Positions 41,373 through 49,018 of a stretch of 64,000 bases of DNA are shown here, in pieces. The translations under genes were made by a program, and so were the position numbers. The notes beneath the pieces were generated by a model. That model saw only the letters and a program-made list of their open reading frames with translations. It had not been told where the DNA came from and made no database searches. Numbering within the stretch: the first letter of the stretch is position 1; each line of letters opens with the position of its first letter. Origin of the DNA: Actinokineospora baliensis (GTDB lineage: Bacteria > Actinomycetota > Actinomycetes > Mycobacteriales > Pseudonocardiaceae). Location: NCBI RefSeq assembly GCF_016907695.1, contig NZ_JAFBCK010000001.1, forward strand, positions 7,180,001 to 7,244,000, in the 5' to 3' direction.

Positions 41373-42240
41373 GGGTCCTCAATGGTCGGTGCCGGTGGGC
41401 ACGGTGGGACCACGCGCCAAAGGGTGGTCGGGCGTGGCTTGGTGGTGGGCCGTCGACCCGGGAATGAATGCCCCCGCCGGGCACTGCGACCCGCGTTGGA
41501 CGTTCCCCGAGTTCGCCGCATTCAATCGTCGAACCTAATCAATGTTGACCAGCGGGGAAGCGGGCCAGCTACCGCCGAACGGAGCAATCGGCCCCCTATA
41601 GATAGAGGTCAGGGGATTACCCCAGAGCGCTCGGCGAAATCCCGACAAACTTGTTTGAACGCCCAGGCGACGCTTTTGTAAAACGGATTCGCAACCCAAC
41701 GACGGGATTGCACGGCCGTTTCTGTGACCCCGGTCACAGGATTTCGGGAGCGATTCCACCGTCCACTATGGCCCATCGTCGATCCCTTTGGTACAAACAT
41801 AGTCGCACGTCACCGTTAAAACGTGAACGTCGTGCGCGTTGGCCGATAAACGTACCGGACGGTAACTTGCACGTGCATCCGAAAGGGCGTATTACAGTCT
41901 CGACGATCCAGTAACAGCAGTGCGAATAAAATGGGAACACCGGACTCCGGGTAACACCCGCGAAAAAGACCGGCGAGATGCGCACCACAATCTCCCCGAG
42001 TGGACCAGCATCTGGGAAACGCGAATACCCGAATGTGGTCGAGGTCTCAGTAACCAATCCCCGGATGTCCCGTTCCGCCGGGTTCGCATTCAGCCCTGGA
42101 TTGACCGCCGAACGCAGCAGGCGGACACGTCCGGGTGACGGTGGTGGTGTCGTGGGCCCCGGCCGGGCAGGCTGCGTGCTCGACGTGCGCGACCCCGGCG
42201 GTGGGTCGACGGCCGAGGACGAAACGAGGAACCGGTTCGG
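41373..42240. other. 868-bp intergenic region upstream of the NRPS cluster
   Basis: No convincing gene; base composition is clearly less GC-rich than the surrounding genes, as expected of a regulatory region. It must hold the promoter of the leftward cyclase-NRPS operon and that of the rightward small gene. Visible signals are the TGTGA-N6-TCACA palindrome (41722-41739), a CAAAC/GTTTG inverted repeat near 41646, and a TGCACGTGCA palindrome at 41868-41877. I could not fix a -35/-10 pair with confidence. Confidence 0.6.
41722..41739. promoter_or_regulatory. CRP/FNR-type palindrome
   Basis: CTGTGACCCCGGTCACAG is a perfect inverted repeat containing TGTGA-N6-TCACA, the consensus for CRP-family regulators including the actinobacterial cAMP-binding ones. 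It lies 350 nt upstream of the cyclase ATG and 500 nt upstream of the CBM48-like gene. A Crp/Fnr-family gene is encoded 6 kb away. Confidence 0.65.
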
Positions 42241-42522
42241 ATGGTCAGCACCAAGGCCCTGCCCTTCGCCAAGGTGAGGGTCACCTTCACCCTCGACCGC
42301 GACACCCCGCCGGGGTCGACGAGCGTGGTCGGCTGCTTCAACGGCTGGACCCCCGGCGCGCACGTGCTGCGCGGCCGCTCGAACGGCAAGCGCTCCACAT
42401 CCGTGGTGGTACCCGCAGGCAGCTCGGTGTCCTTTCGGTACCTCACCGAGGGCGGCCTGTGGTCCGACGACCCCGCCGTCCCAGGCCGCGACCCCGACGG
42501 CAACCCGCACATCACCGTCTAG
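42241..42522 (+). CDS. Small isoamylase early-set (CBM48-like) domain protein
   Basis: A 93-residue protein that is essentially one E-set/CBM48 fold: KVRVTFTLDRDTPPGS, the diagnostic VVGCFNGWTPG strand-turn with its aromatic residues, and a C-terminal FRYLTEGGLWSDDP strand. Such domains bind glycogen or other alpha-glucans; free-standing versions occur in actinobacteria with no assigned function. There is no signal peptide, so it is cytoplasmic. ATG 42241 has a GAGG about 10 nt upstream. It converges with the MFS gene 12 nt away. No link to the NRPS is evident beyond sharing the upstream region. Confidence 0.8.
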   Translation: MVSTKALPFAKVRVTFTLDRDTPPGSTSVVGCFNGWTPGAHVLRGRSNGKRSTSVVVPAGSSVSFRYLTEGGLWSDDPAVPGRDPDGNPHITV

Positions 42523-42534
42523 CCGGGCGCGGGT

Positions 42535-43704
42535 CTACACCCGGACAGGTACCGCGGCGGCCACCGCCGCGTCCTTGCGGCCCGCCAGCACGAGGAGCAC
42601 AAAGGACAGCGAGGCCACGGCCGCGGCGACCGGTGGGAGCGCGACCACACCCCAGCCGTCGATCACCAGCCCGCCGACCACCCCGGAGAGGCCGACGCCG
42701 AGGTAGATCGCCGACGCGTTGATCGACAGCAGCAGGCCGCTGGTGGTGGGCGCCAACTCGATCAGCCAGTTCTGGATCGGCGGGTTCACCGACCAGGTCG
42801 ACAGGCCCCACAGGAAGAACACCACCCCGGCCGACACCGCGGTCACCGCGGTCAGCGGCAGCGTCGCCAGGATGGCGACGAACGCGGTGAACGACCACAG
42901 CAGTGGACGCCTGCTGCCGAAGCGGTCGGTCATCCGGCCACCGAGGGCGTTGCCGATCGCGCCGCCGACCCCGTAGCACAGCAGCAGGACGCTGATCGTC
43001 CCGCCGCGCACGCCCGCGGTGTGCGCCAACAACGGTGCGACGTAGGTGAAAACGGCGAAAGCGGACAGGCAGCCCAGCACGGTCATCCCCAGCACCATCC
43101 GCACCCGGCCGTCGGCCAGCACCGCGAACCGCTCCCGCACCCCCACTGCGGGCGGCGGCGCCACCTTGGGCAGCCCGAGCACACTGACCACCGCCGCGAC
43201 CGCGGTGATCGCGGCCACGAGCGCGAACACCCCGTGGTACCCCAGCGGCGCCCCGAGCAGGCTGCCCGCGGGCACCCCGACGACCAGCGCGGTCGTGAGC
43301 CCGCCGAATACAACCGCCACCGCCCTGCCCCGCCGCTGCGGTGGGTTGATCTCCGTGGCGATGGCGGTGGCCACCGGGGTGAACACCGCCGCGCCCAGCG
43401 CCGCCACCACCCGCGAGGCCAGCAGCAACTCGAACGTCGGCGCCACCGCGGACAACGCGTTGCCCACCGCGCTGGTGACCAGGGCGGCGATCACCAGCCG
43501 CTTGCGCTCCCACCGCCCGGTGACCGCCGCCAGCACGGGCGAGGCGATGGCGTAGGCGATGGCGAACGCGGTCACGAGTTGTCCTGCCGCCGATGTGGAG
43601 ACGTGCAGCTCGCGGCTCACCTCGGGCAGCAGCCCGGAGATGATGTAGCCGCTGGTTCCCACCGTGAACGCGCCCGCCGCGAGCAGGTACGTGCGTGGTG
43701 ACAT
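42535..43704 (-). CDS. MFS drug:H+ antiporter, DHA1 (AraJ/chloramphenicol-efflux-like)
   Basis: A 389-residue transporter with 12 predicted helices. Start ATG 43704 (MSPRTYLLAAGAF) follows GGGGGAG. DHA1 traits include GTSGYIISGLLPEV in helix 1, the TGRWERKRLVI loop (motif A), RVVAALGAAVFTPVATAIA (motif B) and a GGRMTDRFGSRRPLL second motif A. It is divergent from an ArsR-type gene with shared operators, the usual arrangement for a repressor that controls its efflux pump. Substrate unknown; a role for the peptide is possible but not shown. Confidence 0.88.
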   Translation of the reverse strand: MSPRTYLLAAGAFTVGTSGYIISGLLPEVSRELHVSTSAAGQLVTAFAIAYAIASPVLAAVTGRWERKRLVIAALVTSAVGNALSAVAPTFELLLASRVVAALGAAVFTPVATAIATEINPPQRRGRAVAVVFGGLTTALVVGVPAGSLLGAPLGYHGVFALVAAITAVAAVVSVLGLPKVAPPPAVGVRERFAVLADGRVRMVLGMTVLGCLSAFAVFTYVAPLLAHTAGVRGGTISVLLLCYGVGGAIGNALGGRMTDRFGSRRPLLWSFTAFVAILATLPLTAVTAVSAGVVFFLWGLSTWSVNPPIQNWLIELAPTTSGLLLSINASAIYLGVGLSGVVGGLVIDGWGVVALPPVAAAVASLSFVLLVLAGRKDAAVAAAVPVRV

Positions 43705-43725
43705 GCGCTCCCCCTCGGTCCGCTG

Positions 43726-43781
43726 TAGTACGACCCACATCGTAGTACGGCAGTACTCGAACTACGAAGCCTCTCGTACTA
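43726..43781. promoter_or_regulatory. Nested operators between the MFS and ArsR genes
   Basis: Two perfect inverted repeats are nested about the same centre: TAGTACG (43726-43732) with CGTACTA (43775-43781), and TCGTAGT (43740-43746) with ACTACGA (43761-43767). The word AGTAC also recurs between. This symmetry in a 76-bp divergent promoter fits binding of two or more ArsR dimers. The right-hand arm runs into the ArsR ATG, so that transcript may be leaderless or blocked directly. Confidence 0.65.
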
Positions 43782-44098
43782 TGGACCGCATGCCAGAGGA
43801 CCTCCCGCACCCCAGCCTCGACGAGATCCGGATCGAGAGGGTCCTGCACGCCCTGGCCGACCCCGTCCGCCTGCACCTGGTCCGCGAGCTCGCCCGCCTC
43901 GACACCGGCGTGGCCTGCGGCGCCATCGACCTGCCGATCACCAAGTCGACCCGCACCCACCACCTACGCACCCTGCGGGAGGCGGGCGTGGTGACCATCC
44001 GCCCCTCGGGCACCTCGCGGATCACCACCCTGCGCCGGGCCGATCTCGACGCCCTGTACCCCGGCCTGCTCGACGGCGTCCTCAACGCGCCTCACTAG
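43781..44098 (+). CDS. ArsR family winged-helix repressor
   Basis: A 105-residue ArsR-type regulator: RVLHALADPVRLHLVRELARL, then a helix-turn-helix in LPITKSTRTHHLRTLREAGVV and a wing with RPSGTSRITTLRRADLD. No metal-binding CxC motif is seen in the recognition helix, so a nonmetal signal is likely. Start ATG 43781 (or 43790) lacks a ribosome site and sits on the operator edge, suggesting a leaderless mRNA. It probably represses itself and the divergent MFS gene. Confidence 0.85.
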   Translation: MDRMPEDLPHPSLDEIRIERVLHALADPVRLHLVRELARLDTGVACGAIDLPITKSTRTHHLRTLREAGVVTIRPSGTSRITTLRRADLDALYPGLLDGVLNAPH

Positions 44099-44131
44099 CT
44101 CTACCCCGATCGGGCCCGGCTACACCGGCGA

Positions 44132-45400
44132 CTAGTGGGCGTTGCGCAGTGCCGCGTTGATCGTGCCCGCCAGGGCGGTCGCCGCGCGGGCGAGGGTGTA
44201 CCAGTCGACGCCCGGGTCGGTCGTGGCGGGCTGGGCGGCCTCCCAGGCGGCCTGCTTCTCGGCCAGGTCGGTGAACAGCGGCTCGTAGGCCGACGCCAGC
44301 AACCGCCAGATCTGGTTGATCAGGATCGCGGTGCACCCCTCGACGGCCTTGGGCAGGCCTGCGGCCCGCTCGGGCAGCGGCACCACGGTCGAGTCGGTGG
44401 GGGTGGTGATCGTGGCCAGGCTGCTGGGCGTAGGCGGGGTGTCCACCCGCAGGACGAGGGTGCGCGGCGGGTGCCATGGCGGCGAGTCGGGCAGTTGGCC
44501 CGCCAGCCACCGCGCGTCGGTGGCGATGCCGGTGAGGATGTGGTGCTCGGCGCGCACCGCCTGGTCCATCAGCTCCGCGCGCAGCCGCCCCGGCAGCTCC
44601 GACCGCCACCACGTCCCGGCGTCGCCCGAGCGCGACAGGTCCGACGCCAGCCGCGCCGACACCGCCGCCCGGTCCGACCGCAGGTGCTCGCCAATGCGGC
44701 CGATCAGCGCCAGTTGCCGGTCCGAGAGCTGAACCCGCAGCAGCTCCCAGGTCCGCGCCCGGCTCGACCGCTCGTCGATCGACTGTCCACTGTGCACCCT
44801 GCGGGCGTCGGCGATGGTCTCTCCCGCGCTGGTGGCCATCGCGGTGCACTGGTCGGCCAACCGCGCCGCGATGCGCCGCGCGCGCAACTCGGCTCGCGCG
44901 GGCACCGGGGCGGAGTCGGCGAGGAACGCGCGCACCGCGGCCCGCGACGGGTCCTCCTCCGCCGCACCGGGACCGGACAGGACCACCACCCGGCCCACCC
45001 GCGCGCTGGTGTAGGTGAGCACCCGTCCGCGTTCGGCCGCGGTGAGCCGGTCCAGCATGGTGACCACCACCGCGACCGAGGTGACGTGCGTGGCGAGCGC
45101 GTCCTCGAGCAGCCGCGACTGCGCCGCGCCCCACACCCCGGTGGCGGGCACGGCCAGCAGCACGCCGTCGGTGTCGGTCACCGCCGCCAGCGGTGCCCCG
45201 CCGGGCTGCCAGTGCGCCTCGACCACCTCCACCCCGGGCAGCCCCTCCCGCCCGAGCACCCGGTTGACCAGCGTCGACTTGCCCACCCCCGGCTCGCCGA
45301 CCACGGTCACCCGCCAGGACTGCCGTTCCCGGCCCGCGGCCAGCCGCTCGATCGCCGCGGCCGTGCGGCCGCGGCCGTGCTCGGTGGCCAGCAGTGCCAC
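44132..45400 (-). CDS. P-loop GTPase, dynamin/YfjP-like
   Basis: About 422 residues. The N-terminal GTPase domain shows the P-loop GEPGVGKS at residues 35-42, a G3-like strand in the TDTDGVLLAVPATG region and VVVTMLDRL where the NKxD motif should be; the canonical NKxD is replaced by TMLD. A long helical C-terminal region follows with no clear membrane segment. Such GTPases are common in actinobacteria, often in pairs, with roles in membrane or stress processes that are poorly known. The GTG start at 45400 is uncertain: the frame stays open to about 45487 with protein-like sequence (EIITLTPRWLREV) but offers no ATG, GTG or TTG. It is divergent from the GT-B-like gene. Confidence 0.7.
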   Translation of the reverse strand: MALLATEHGRGRTAAAIERLAAGRERQSWRVTVVGEPGVGKSTLVNRVLGREGLPGVEVVEAHWQPGGAPLAAVTDTDGVLLAVPATGVWGAAQSRLLEDALATHVTSVAVVVTMLDRLTAAERGRVLTYTSARVGRVVVLSGPGAAEEDPSRAAVRAFLADSAPVPARAELRARRIAARLADQCTAMATSAGETIADARRVHSGQSIDERSSRARTWELLRVQLSDRQLALIGRIGEHLRSDRAAVSARLASDLSRSGDAGTWWRSELPGRLRAELMDQAVRAEHHILTGIATDARWLAGQLPDSPPWHPPRTLVLRVDTPPTPSSLATITTPTDSTVVPLPERAAGLPKAVEGCTAILINQIWRLLASAYEPLFTDLAEKQAAWEAAQPATTDPGVDWYTLARAATALAGTINAALRNAH

Positions 45401-45689
45401 CTCGCGCAGCCACCGCGGTGTCAGCGTGATGATCTCGCGGCTGTCTATGGTGCCCGCTCCCTCGCGATCGCTGCCACTGCGCGGACATCATGGGCCGCCG
45501 CGCGCGTGCAGATGCCATCAGCGGAGGGGATTGCGCGAACTGCCCGCGATCCGGGCGCCCCAGCGGTCCACAGTGGAGGGTTCGGTGGCGGGAAACGGCC
45601 ACCAGCGGCCCCAACCGTGGTTCCCGATGCCCCGTATGGCATTGTTGATGGTCGCGAACGGGGCTGCTGATAAGGGGTTCGGCGCTGAT

Positions 45690-47024
45690 ATGATCATGGG
45701 CAGACCCGGGGGGCGCGGCGCCTCCCCCACCCTGCTCGTCGCCGTCGGCGCGATAGCCGAGTTCGGGCCGCTGCGCGATGTCGTGCACCCCGTCGAGATC
45801 GCCCCCGACGTGACCGTCCGCTGGAGCGCCGTCGGCGGGGCACCCGCGGTGGAACAGGTGCTGCGCGCGGCCGGGGTGCCGTCCGTGCCGTGGTCGCGCA
45901 CCGAGGGCTTCGACCTGGTCCTGGCCCGCCACACCACCGGCGAGATCGCGGGCCTCGTCGTGACCGTCACCGACGCCGACGACATCCCGGTCGCCGTGGG
46001 CGTGTCGGTGGCCGCCGACCGCGCGGCCGCCGAGGCCACCATCCCCGGGGCCGTGGGCCGCACCTTCGTGATGGGCGACCCGACGTGGTCGCGGGTCCTG
46101 GCCGTCGCCCACCGCCGCGCCGAGTTCCGGGCCTTCCTCGACGTACCGGAGCGGGCCCGCCTGGTCGGCGTCGCCTGCGCCCGCCCGGACGTCGCCGCGC
46201 GCGTGCTGTCGCGCCTGCCCTTCGACGAGTTCCGCGTGGTCAGCCTCGTCCCCGGCGCGGCGACCGACTTCGGCGGCCTGATCGCCCTGTCCCCCGATTC
46301 CGACTGGACCGCCGCCCTGATCGCCTGCGACATCGTCGTCGGCGACCCCGGCCCCCTCACCGGGTACGCCGCCGCCCTCGGCCGAGCCGTCCTCCCCGAC
46401 AACGCCGTCGACGTCGACTTCCTGACCGCCGCCCGCGCCACATCGTCCACATCGGACATCCCCCGCGCGCTCCCCGCCCCCGCACACCTGCTGCGCGACA
46501 AGGTCTACGACCTCCTGGGCCTAGACCCCCCGGTCCTGTCCGCGGCGCAGCGTCCCTTCGGTCCGCTCACCCTCAACACCCACCCCGCCACCGCCTTCGC
46601 CGTCTCCACAACCCTGGAACTGGGCGCCATCACCGTCACCCGGTTCCCCTTCCCGCCCAGCCGCCGAGCAGGCGAAGACCTCCTCCTCATCGACGACGCG
46701 GAGCCGGACCCCACCCTGCGGGCCAACGCCGAGATCATCACCCGCCCCCACACCGAGGACGCCCCCACCTGGCTGGCCCAGACCATCCGCCAATCCCACT
46801 GCGCCCTGGCCGCCACCACGACGAGCACCACCCCGGATTCCCACTTCACCTGGTACACCGGCGAACACTGGACCGCCAACCTCCCCGACAACCTCCCCCT
46901 CCCCACCGCAGCCGCCGCCGTCTACCACCACCTGGTGGAACACGACCCCATCACCACCAACACCACAATCCCCATCCGCCTAGCCGACCGCGTAGAACGC
47001 CTGATCCTCCACCCGGTCACCTAA
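45690..47024 (+). CDS. Uncharacterised GT-B-like protein (CDP-glycerol transferase-like)
   Basis: About 444 residues. The segment CDIVVGDPGPLTGYAAALGRAVL (near residue 210) resembles the donor-site motif of CDP-glycerol/teichoic-acid-type transferases with GT-B fold, and the N-terminal half (GAIAEFGPLRDVVHP, HTTGEIAGLVV) fits a Rossmann-like domain. The acidic and His residues expected in an active transferase are partly missing (GDPGP rather than GDHGS), so it may be inactive or divergent. Start: ATG 45690 or 45696 are both in frame with no strong ribosome site; ATG 45636 is also possible. It faces the GTPase gene, a pairing I believe recurs in actinobacteria. Function not known. Confidence 0.6.
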   Translation: MIMGRPGGRGASPTLLVAVGAIAEFGPLRDVVHPVEIAPDVTVRWSAVGGAPAVEQVLRAAGVPSVPWSRTEGFDLVLARHTTGEIAGLVVTVTDADDIPVAVGVSVAADRAAAEATIPGAVGRTFVMGDPTWSRVLAVAHRRAEFRAFLDVPERARLVGVACARPDVAARVLSRLPFDEFRVVSLVPGAATDFGGLIALSPDSDWTAALIACDIVVGDPGPLTGYAAALGRAVLPDNAVDVDFLTAARATSSTSDIPRALPAPAHLLRDKVYDLLGLDPPVLSAAQRPFGPLTLNTHPATAFAVSTTLELGAITVTRFPFPPSRRAGEDLLLIDDAEPDPTLRANAEIITRPHTEDAPTWLAQTIRQSHCALAATTTSTTPDSHFTWYTGEHWTANLPDNLPLPTAAAAVYHHLVEHDPITTNTTIPIRLADRVERLILHPVT

Positions 47025-47124
47025 GCCCCGCCAGCCTCACCATCTCGGTGGGCTGGGTTGGCACCAGGGACTTCAGGGGTCGGCTCGCCTGCGGCATTGC
47101 GCTGGATCGTGGTGGGTGGGGTGT

Positions 47125-47268
47125 GCTCGATGGGGCGAACTTGGTTTGCGCGGGGCCCCTGCGCCAGCCGTGGCAGGACCGCAAAGCTGGGGCCGAAAAG
47201 CATGGCCCTGCAGCGCACAACGCTACGGATACCGCCACCCCACACAAACCAAGTCCGCCCCATCGAGC
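47125..47268 (-). repeat. 144-bp structured repeat element, copy 2 (inverted)
   Basis: Same length and the same 60-nt core (47168-47227 on the complement) as copies 1 and 3. Its end arms differ in a compensated way: read in element orientation the left arm has ACTTGGTTTG where copy 1 has ACCTGTTTTG, and the right arm has CAAACCAAGT where copy 1 has CAAAACAGGT. Two base pairs therefore changed together, so pairing is maintained. Confidence 0.85.
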
Positions 47269-47455
47269 AGTGGGCGGGCGGCTTCCTAGGAGCGGTAGTC
47301 GGCTTGGGTGGGACGGCTCGGGGGGGTTGCTCTGGCACCACCGCTCACGGAACCAGCCCACCCAAACCCAACCCACCGAGCCAGCCCCGCCAGCCCAATC
47401 ACCCGACTCCGACCGCATTGCCAGCCACTGGACACTCGGAAGCCGCCCGCACACT

Positions 47456-47599
47456 GCTCGATGGGGTGGACCTGTTTTGGGTGGGGTGGCGGCAGTCGTA
47501 GCGTTGTGCGCTGCAGGGCCATGCTTTTCGGCCCCAGCTTTGCGGTCCTGCCACGGCTGGCGCAGGGGCCCCGCGCAAAACAGGTTCGCCCCATCGAGC
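47456..47599 (+). repeat. 144-bp structured repeat element, copy 3
   Basis: Same orientation as copy 1, core at 47497-47556. The left arm matches copy 1 (GGACCTGTTTTG) and the right arm has AAAACAGGTTCG, giving a slightly weaker stem. It ends 60 nt before the stop of the leftward Crp/Fnr gene and could fold in that gene's 3' untranslated region. Confidence 0.85.
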
Positions 47600-47659
47600 C
47601 CACCCGCACCACAACGGGTCCGGGTCGCGAGGTCGCCGCCAGGCGACGAGCCAGACCGA

Positions 47660-48358
47660 TCACCACACACACTCCACCCCCACCACATCCCCCGCCACCC
47701 GCTCCACCCCCACCACATCCACCACCACCACCCGCCGATACCGCGTCTCCACCAACCCCATCCCCCGAAACTCCCGCAACACCCGCTGCACCGACGGCAC
47801 CGAAGTCCCCGACAACGCAGCCAACTCCGCCTGGCTCAGCCGTACCGGAATCCCCCCATCCGGATGCCGCAAGTCCTTCTCCACCAACTCCGCCAGCACA
47901 CAAGCAACCCTCCGCTGCACCGCATACCCCGCGAAATCCAGCCGCCGCGCAACCCACCGGTGCTTGGCCGACACAGCGCGCAACACCGCGCGCAACGCCG
48001 ACCCGTGACAGGTGAGGAAGACGAGGAAGTCCTCGCGCTCGATCCGCCGCACGACCCCGGGTCCGCACGCGCGCACCGATACCGCCCTCGGCCGTCCTTC
48101 GAACGCGGCCAGCTCCCCGACGAGGTCGCCGCCGGAGCGGACGGCGATCAGGGCCTCGTCTCCGCTTGGTCGGTTGGCGTGCACCTTGAACCAGCCCAGC
48201 AGCAGCAGGTACACGTGGGTGGCGGGGTCCCCGGCCCGCAGCAGCCGGTCCCCGTCGCGCACCCGCACCGGTTGACCGAGCCCGAGCAGCTCCCGCCGCA
48301 CCCGGTCGTCCAGACCACCGAGCAGACTCGCCCGCGGCCACCGGCTCGCAATGGTCAT
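47660..48358 (-). CDS. Crp/Fnr family transcriptional regulator
   Basis: A 232-residue regulator. The cyclic-nucleotide-binding fold spans residues 10-130: GQPVRVRDGDRLLRAGDPATHVYLLLLGW and GDLVGELAAFEGRPRAVSVRA, which resembles the phosphate-binding cassette (GELA...R). A C-terminal HTH follows, LSQAELAALSGTSVPSVQRVLREF with the wing GLVETRYRR. No Fnr-type cysteine cluster, so a small-molecule or cNMP sensor is more likely. ATG 48358 is chosen because the fold starts there; the open frame upstream is not protein-like. It is a candidate to bind the TGTGA-N6-TCACA palindrome at 41722 (inference only), and the window also encodes a nucleotide-cyclase-like protein at 61.8 kb. Confidence 0.85.
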   Translation of the reverse strand: MTIASRWPRASLLGGLDDRVRRELLGLGQPVRVRDGDRLLRAGDPATHVYLLLLGWFKVHANRPSGDEALIAVRSGGDLVGELAAFEGRPRAVSVRACGPGVVRRIEREDFLVFLTCHGSALRAVLRAVSAKHRWVARRLDFAGYAVQRRVACVLAELVEKDLRHPDGGIPVRLSQAELAALSGTSVPSVQRVLREFRGMGLVETRYRRVVVVDVVGVERVAGDVVGVECVW

Positions 48359-48524
48359 CGGTCCACCGTTCTGTGGTCGGACACCGGCGCAGGGCCCCAC
48401 TGTCCCACCCGCGTCCCCCCTGCGGCCCCGAACGACCGACCGTCGCCTGATCGGCCGACAGTCCACATGCGCTTTCCGCGCCGCTGCGGAAAGTCCACAG
48501 CGCACCCGGTCGTGAGCCGCACCA

Positions 48525-48563
48525 CCTTATAGTTGCGTTCTACAACCAACCTCCTTATAGTTG
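48525..48563. promoter_or_regulatory. Direct-repeat operator upstream of the MarR gene
   Basis: CCTTATAGTTG occurs twice (48525-48535, 48553-48563), 28 nt apart, with an AGTTG/CAACC inverted pair between. It is an AT-rich island in a GC-rich region directly before the ribosome site, the usual place for MarR autoregulation. Confidence 0.6.
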
Positions 48564-48592
48564 GCCATCCCAACCACCACCAGGAGGCGGCC

Positions 48593-49018
48593 ATGATCGC
48601 CGGGGACACCGCGACCGGGCTCATCGAGGCGTTCCGGGCGGTCGTGCGGAGTGGGAAGGCGCTCAAGCAGGACGACCACCAGTCGGCGGCGGCGGTGCTG
48701 GCCGGGTTGAGCCGGGGTGGCGAGCAGCGGCTGGGGCGGCTGGCGTGCGGCCTGTCGGTCGACCCGTCGGTGATCAGCAGGCAGGTGGCCGCGCTGACCA
48801 GGGCCGGGCTGGTCGGGCGCAGGCCCGATCCCGAGGACGGCAGGGCCGGGCTGCTCTCGCTCACCGCGGCGGGCGCCCGGTGGCTGGCCGAACACCGGCG
48901 ACGGGAGGCCGACCGGCTGGTCGGCGTGCTCGCCGGGTGGTCGGAGGACGACGCGCGGTGCCTGCTGGGGCACCTGCGCAAGCTCGAGGACGACATCAGC
49001 GAGGAGACACACCGTTGA
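48593..49018 (+). CDS. MarR family regulator
   Basis: A 141-residue MarR protein starting at ATG 48593 after a strong AGGAGG. HTH: LGRLACGLSVDPSVISRQVAALTRAGLV; wing: RRPDPEDGRAGLLSLTAAG. A terminal helix for dimerisation follows. Its stop overlaps the TTG start of the MFS gene (TTGA), so regulator and pump are coupled. It probably represses the operon through the direct repeat at 48525-48563. Confidence 0.9.
   Translation: MIAGDTATGLIEAFRAVVRSGKALKQDDHQSAAAVLAGLSRGGEQRLGRLACGLSVDPSVISRQVAALTRAGLVGRRPDPEDGRAGLLSLTAAGARWLAEHRRREADRLVGVLAGWSEDDARCLLGHLRKLEDDISEETHR

Larger units (their letters stand above)
47025..47659. other. 635-bp gap holding an inverted pair of the structured element
   Basis: No credible gene; long open frames on both strands come from the repeats. 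It contains copy 2 (inverted) and copy 3 of the 144-bp element, 187 nt apart, with flanks matching those of copy 1: GGCATTGCGCTGGATC before copy 2 is the inverse of sequence at 13151-13166, and ACTGGACACTCGGAAG before copy 3 matches 12961-12976. The middle carries C-rich words related to the array at 12.7-12.95 kb. Confidence 0.7.

Noticed and set aside
41651..42138. Short open frames (72-99 residues) in the region upstream of the NRPS operon
   Set aside because: No ribosome site, no recognisable pattern and no codon bias; better explained as a regulatory region.
45890..48532. An 880-residue plus-strand open frame and several shorter ones around 47.0-48.3 kb
   Set aside because: Shifted frame of the GT-B-like gene running through repeats and the antisense of the Crp gene; Pro/His/Arg-rich with no domain.
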